NCBI RefSeq assembly: GCF_025144335.1
Contig: NZ_CP083539.1
Location: 2,915,501 to 2,979,500 of the forward strand
Source: Jannaschia sp. W003
Lineage (GTDB): Bacteria > Pseudomonadota > Alphaproteobacteria > Rhodobacterales > Rhodobacteraceae
DNA length: 64,000 nucleotides
Reading direction: 5' to 3'
Part shown: positions 61,629 to 64,000 of the stretch, piece after piece
Layout of the letters: each line of letters opens with the position of its first letter
Numbering within the stretch: position 1 is the stretch's first letter
The notes under the pieces: model-generated
What the model was told of the DNA's origin: nothing
Databases searched by the model: none
The model's input: only the letters and a program-made list of their open reading frames with translations
Made by a program: the position numbers and the translations under genes

Positions 61629-63341
61629 TCACTCGCCCTGGCGGTACCAGTCGGCGATGTTCCACAGCTCCGAGTCCCACACGTTCAGCTTCACGCCGCC
61701 GAGCGAGTTGGCGTGGGCCGAGAGGCGGCCGCGGTGCACGAGGGGGATCATGCCGCCGTTGAGCACGATCATGTCATTGAGCTCCTTGGCGATGCGCTGG
61801 CGCTCCGCGGTGTCGGCGGTGCGCGACAGCTCGTTCCACAGGGCGTCGTACTCCTCCATGCAGAAGCGCGAGATGTTCTCGCCCTGCCACTGGGTGTCCG
61901 GCGTCGGCGCCTTGTCGCACAGGCCGTTGGCGAGATACGCCTGCGGGTCGGTGCCGTTGAAGGTGTTCGCGTACATCTCCAGGTCGGCGTAGAACTTCTG
62001 GAACGTGTCCGGGCTGCCGGCGTCGCCGCCGAAGAACACCGAGGAGTTCACGTTGCGAAGCTCGGTCGCGATGCCGATCTCCTCGAACCACTCCTTGATG
62101 AGCGCCTGGAAGTCCTGGCGCACGGCGTTGGTCGAGGTCTGGTAGAGGACGCGCAGCTCCACGCCGTCCTTCTCGCGCACGCCGTCGCCGTTGGAGTCGA
62201 CCCAGCCGGCCTCCTCGAGCATGGCCTTGGCGCCCTCGAGGTCCTGCGTGGAGCAGTCGATCGAGGTCGAGGCGTAGGCCTCGGGGGCGGGCACCCAGTT
62301 GCAGCCGACCTTGCCGGCCTGGCCGTAGCCGACCTCGACCAGGAGCGGGCGGTCGATCGCCATCGACATCGCCTTGTAGACGGCCGGGTCCTGCAGGAAC
62401 GGGTGCGGACGGACGACCGAGCGCTCCTCGGGGGGCAGCGACGGGTCGGGGTTGGTCCAGTTGAGCATGATGCGCTCGACCAGCGGGCCGAAGCCGGCCA
62501 CGGGCACGCCCATGCCGCCCGCCTCCATCTGCGCGATCACGTCGGGCGCCAGCTGCAGGTTCCAGGCGTAGTCGAACTCGCCGGTCTGCATGACCGCGCG
62601 GCCAGCCGCGTCGGCGTCGCCGCCGCCCTTGAAGTTCACGGAGGCGAAGGCCGGCTTGCCCTCCTCGCGGTAGTTCTCGTTCGCCTCGAAGGCGATCACG
62701 TCGTTGGTGCGGAACTCGGTGACCACGAAGGGCCCGGTGCCGATCGGGTTGAAGTTCTGCTCGGTGCAGGTCGAGGCCGCGGCGCCCTTGCACTGCTCGA
62801 ACTGCGCCTTCTGCAGGATCGGGCTCTCGCCGCCGGTGAAGGCGGTGTAGGGATAGGGCGTCGGCTCCTTGAAGTTCACCACCACGGTGAAGTCGTCGGG
62901 CGTCTCGACCGACTCGACGCTCTCGAACTTGGTGATCTGCGCGCAGCCGCCCTCGGGGTCGGTGCAGTACTCGTAGGTGAACTTCACGTCCGCGGAGGTG
63001 AAGGGCGTGCCGTCCGACCAGGTGACGTCGTCGCGCAGCTTCCAGGTGATCGAGGTGAGGTCCTCGGCCACGCCGCCGTTGTCGACCGTCGGGATCTCGG
63101 TGACGAGCCACGGCTGGATGGTGCCGGTCTCGTCGAAGCGCGCCAGGGGCTCGAGCACGAGCGAGGCAGACTCCACGTCCTTGGTTCCGCCCGACAGGAA
63201 CGGGTTCAGCGTGGACGGCGCTTGCCAGTAGATGATGTTGACCTGGCCGTCGCGGCCGCGCTCGCCTTCGTGGGCATCGGCGAAGGCCGAGGCCGGCACG
63301 CAGGCCGCGGCCGTCGCCAGAAGGGCGTGGGTGAGTCTCAT
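61629..63341 (-). CDS. Family 5 peptide-type substrate-binding protein
   Basis: A 570-residue periplasmic protein with signal peptide [21 protein letters not shown]. The family 5 pattern is clear: [40 protein letters not shown] (near 110), [13 protein letters not shown] and [17 protein letters not shown]. Cysteine content is higher than usual ([24 protein letters not shown]). Ribosome site AAGGAGACACCAA. The start overlaps the ATPase stop as ATGA. It is the ligand receptor of the importer made by the next genes. Confidence 0.94.
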   Translation of the reverse strand: MRLTHALLATAAACVPASAFADAHEGERGRDGQVNIIYWQAPSTLNPFLSGGTKDVESASLVLEPLARFDETGTIQPWLVTEIPTVDNGGVAEDLTSITWKLRDDVTWSDGTPFTSADVKFTYEYCTDPEGGCAQITKFESVESVETPDDFTVVVNFKEPTPYPYTAFTGGESPILQKAQFEQCKGAAASTCTEQNFNPIGTGPFVVTEFRTNDVIAFEANENYREEGKPAFASVNFKGGGDADAAGRAVMQTGEFDYAWNLQLAPDVIAQMEAGGMGVPVAGFGPLVERIMLNWTNPDPSLPPEERSVVRPHPFLQDPAVYKAMSMAIDRPLLVEVGYGQAGKVGCNWVPAPEAYASTSIDCSTQDLEGAKAMLEEAGWVDSNGDGVREKDGVELRVLYQTSTNAVRQDFQALIKEWFEEIGIATELRNVNSSVFFGGDAGSPDTFQKFYADLEMYANTFNGTDPQAYLANGLCDKAPTPDTQWQGENISRFCMEEYDALWNELSRTADTAERQRIAKELNDMIVLNGGMIPLVHRGRLSAHANSLGGVKLNVWDSELWNIADWYRQGE

Positions 63342-64000
63342 TTGGTGTCTCCTTGTTGGGTGCTCGGCACAGGTTCCCGTGCCTCGGTCGCGCTCTGCGG
63401 CGCGTTTTCCGCGTTCTCGGGCGCGGTATGGGTGACCCCGGGCGCGCCCTGGGGCGCGTGCTCGGGGTCGTGGAGGTGGCAGGCGACGAAGCGCCCGGGC
63501 TGCACCTCGCGGAAGGCCGGGTCGATGCGGCGGCAGACCGCCATCACCTTCGGGCAGCGGGTCGAGAAGTTGCACCCCTCGGGCGGGTTCGCGGGGCTGG
63601 GCACGTCGCCCTGGAGCACGATGCGCTCGCGCTTGGTGCCCGCCAGCATCGGGTCCGGCTCGGGGACGGCCGACAGGAGCGCCTGGGTGTAGGGGTGCAG
63701 CGGCTCGGCGTAGAGCGCGTCGCGCGGCGCCAGCTCGGCCACCTTGCCGAGGTACATCACGGCGACCCGGTCGGCGATGTGGCGCACCATCGACAGATCG
63801 TGGGAGATGAAGAGGTAGGTGAGGCCCAGCTCGTCCTGCAGCTCCTCCAGGAGGTTCACCACCTGGGCCTGGATAGAGACGTCGAGCGCGGCGATGGGCT
63901 CGTCGCAGACGATGAACTTCGGGTTCAGCGCCAGCGCGCGGGCGATGCCGATGCGCTGGCGCTGCCCTCCCGAGAACTCGTGGGGGTAGCGCGCGGCGAA
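63338..64000 (-). CDS. Dipeptide/oligopeptide ABC ATP-binding protein, DppF/OppF type (5' end outside window)
   Basis: The last 220 residues of an ATPase. Visible in order: signature [17 protein letters not shown], Walker [22 protein letters not shown]-loop [20 protein letters not shown], and the C-terminal oligopeptide-specific extension with [19 protein letters not shown] and the cysteine motif [14 protein letters not shown]. The start lies beyond base 64000, so it cannot be told whether this is DppF alone or a fused DppD-DppF. A low-complexity tail ([20 protein letters not shown]) precedes the stop. It is coupled to the binding-protein gene. Confidence 0.94.
   Translation of the reverse strand, partial: FAARYPHEFSGGQRQRIGIARALALNPKFIVCDEPIAALDVSIQAQVVNLLEELQDELGLTYLFISHDLSMVRHIADRVAVMYLGKVAELAPRDALYAEPLHPYTQALLSAVPEPDPMLAGTKRERIVLQGDVPSPANPPEGCNFSTRCPKVMAVCRRIDPAFREVQPGRFVACHLHDPEHAPQGAPGVTHTAPENAENAPQSATEAREPVPSTQQGDTK

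Noticed and set aside
63338..63862. A complete short ABC gene starting at 63862
   Set aside because: The frame continues upstream to the window edge with the ABC signature and Walker B motif, so the gene is cut by the edge and does not start there.

Overview
The window is a very GC-rich bacterial chromosome segment, packed with short-gapped and overlapping genes. The gene content points to the family Rhodobacteraceae (Alphaproteobacteria). Markers are a GapR/DUF2312 protein, PleD next to a DUF3572 protein, a protein ending in a VPLPA-CTERM sorting signal, a small membrane protein of the type annotated as a SufBCD-complex component beside mfd, a Mg-type HemB, and a reductive pyrimidine-degradation cluster. 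The genus cannot be fixed from the sequence alone. No rRNA, CRISPR array, integrase or complete insertion sequence was seen. There is one tRNA gene (Thr, TGT).

Layout. 0-12.5 kb is mixed metabolism: the end of a berberine-bridge-type flavoenzyme, tRNA-Thr, an orphan two-domain iron-type ABC permease, GapR, a single-domain response regulator, a GMC oxidoreductase coupled to a SnoaL-like protein, a GFA protein, PhzF, an orphan sugar-type ABC ATPase, and a divergent APH-type kinase / acyl-CoA dehydrogenase pair that resembles the two halves of ACAD10/11. 12.5-23.5 kb holds maeB, a DMT exporter, NUDIX and DUF983 genes, an EF-hand / ECF sigma / anti-sigma-like / periplasmic sensor cluster, pleD, a DUF3572 gene and a YejA-type binding protein. 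23.5-27 kb holds a candidate small RNA, 3-hydroxybutyrate dehydrogenase translationally coupled to a patatin, two small genes, and a gene-free tract of palindromic and tandem repeats.

27-41.2 kb is a pyrimidine catabolism and uptake island. It contains preT and preA (dihydropyrimidine dehydrogenase), a RutR-like TetR regulator, a beta-ureidopropionase, two paralogous small lipoproteins, dihydropyrimidinase, a VOC protein and a complete ABC importer with an extra 57-residue membrane peptide. Two similar palindromes in front of preT and of the ureidopropionase gene are likely operators of the same regulator. An unrelated insert (secreted protein, hypothetical protein, VPLPA-CTERM protein) splits the island.

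41-52.8 kb carries an acyl-CoA synthetase, an HWE histidine kinase, a DsbA-family/MFS pair, an antiporter-mfd-membrane protein operon on the minus strand, hemB and a BrnA-like antitoxin without toxin. 53.15-54.82 kb is a sharply AT-richer block bounded by a 10-base direct repeat. It contains one gene, a 543-residue ABC-type ATPase fused to a DUF4435/TOPRIM-like domain: a candidate single-gene PARIS-type anti-phage system, and the most interesting locus here. 54.9-64 kb returns to chromosomal genes: a penicillin acylase family protein, a beta-hydroxyacid dehydrogenase, another repeat cluster, an L,D-transpeptidase, and a dipeptide-type ABC importer operon that runs off the right edge.
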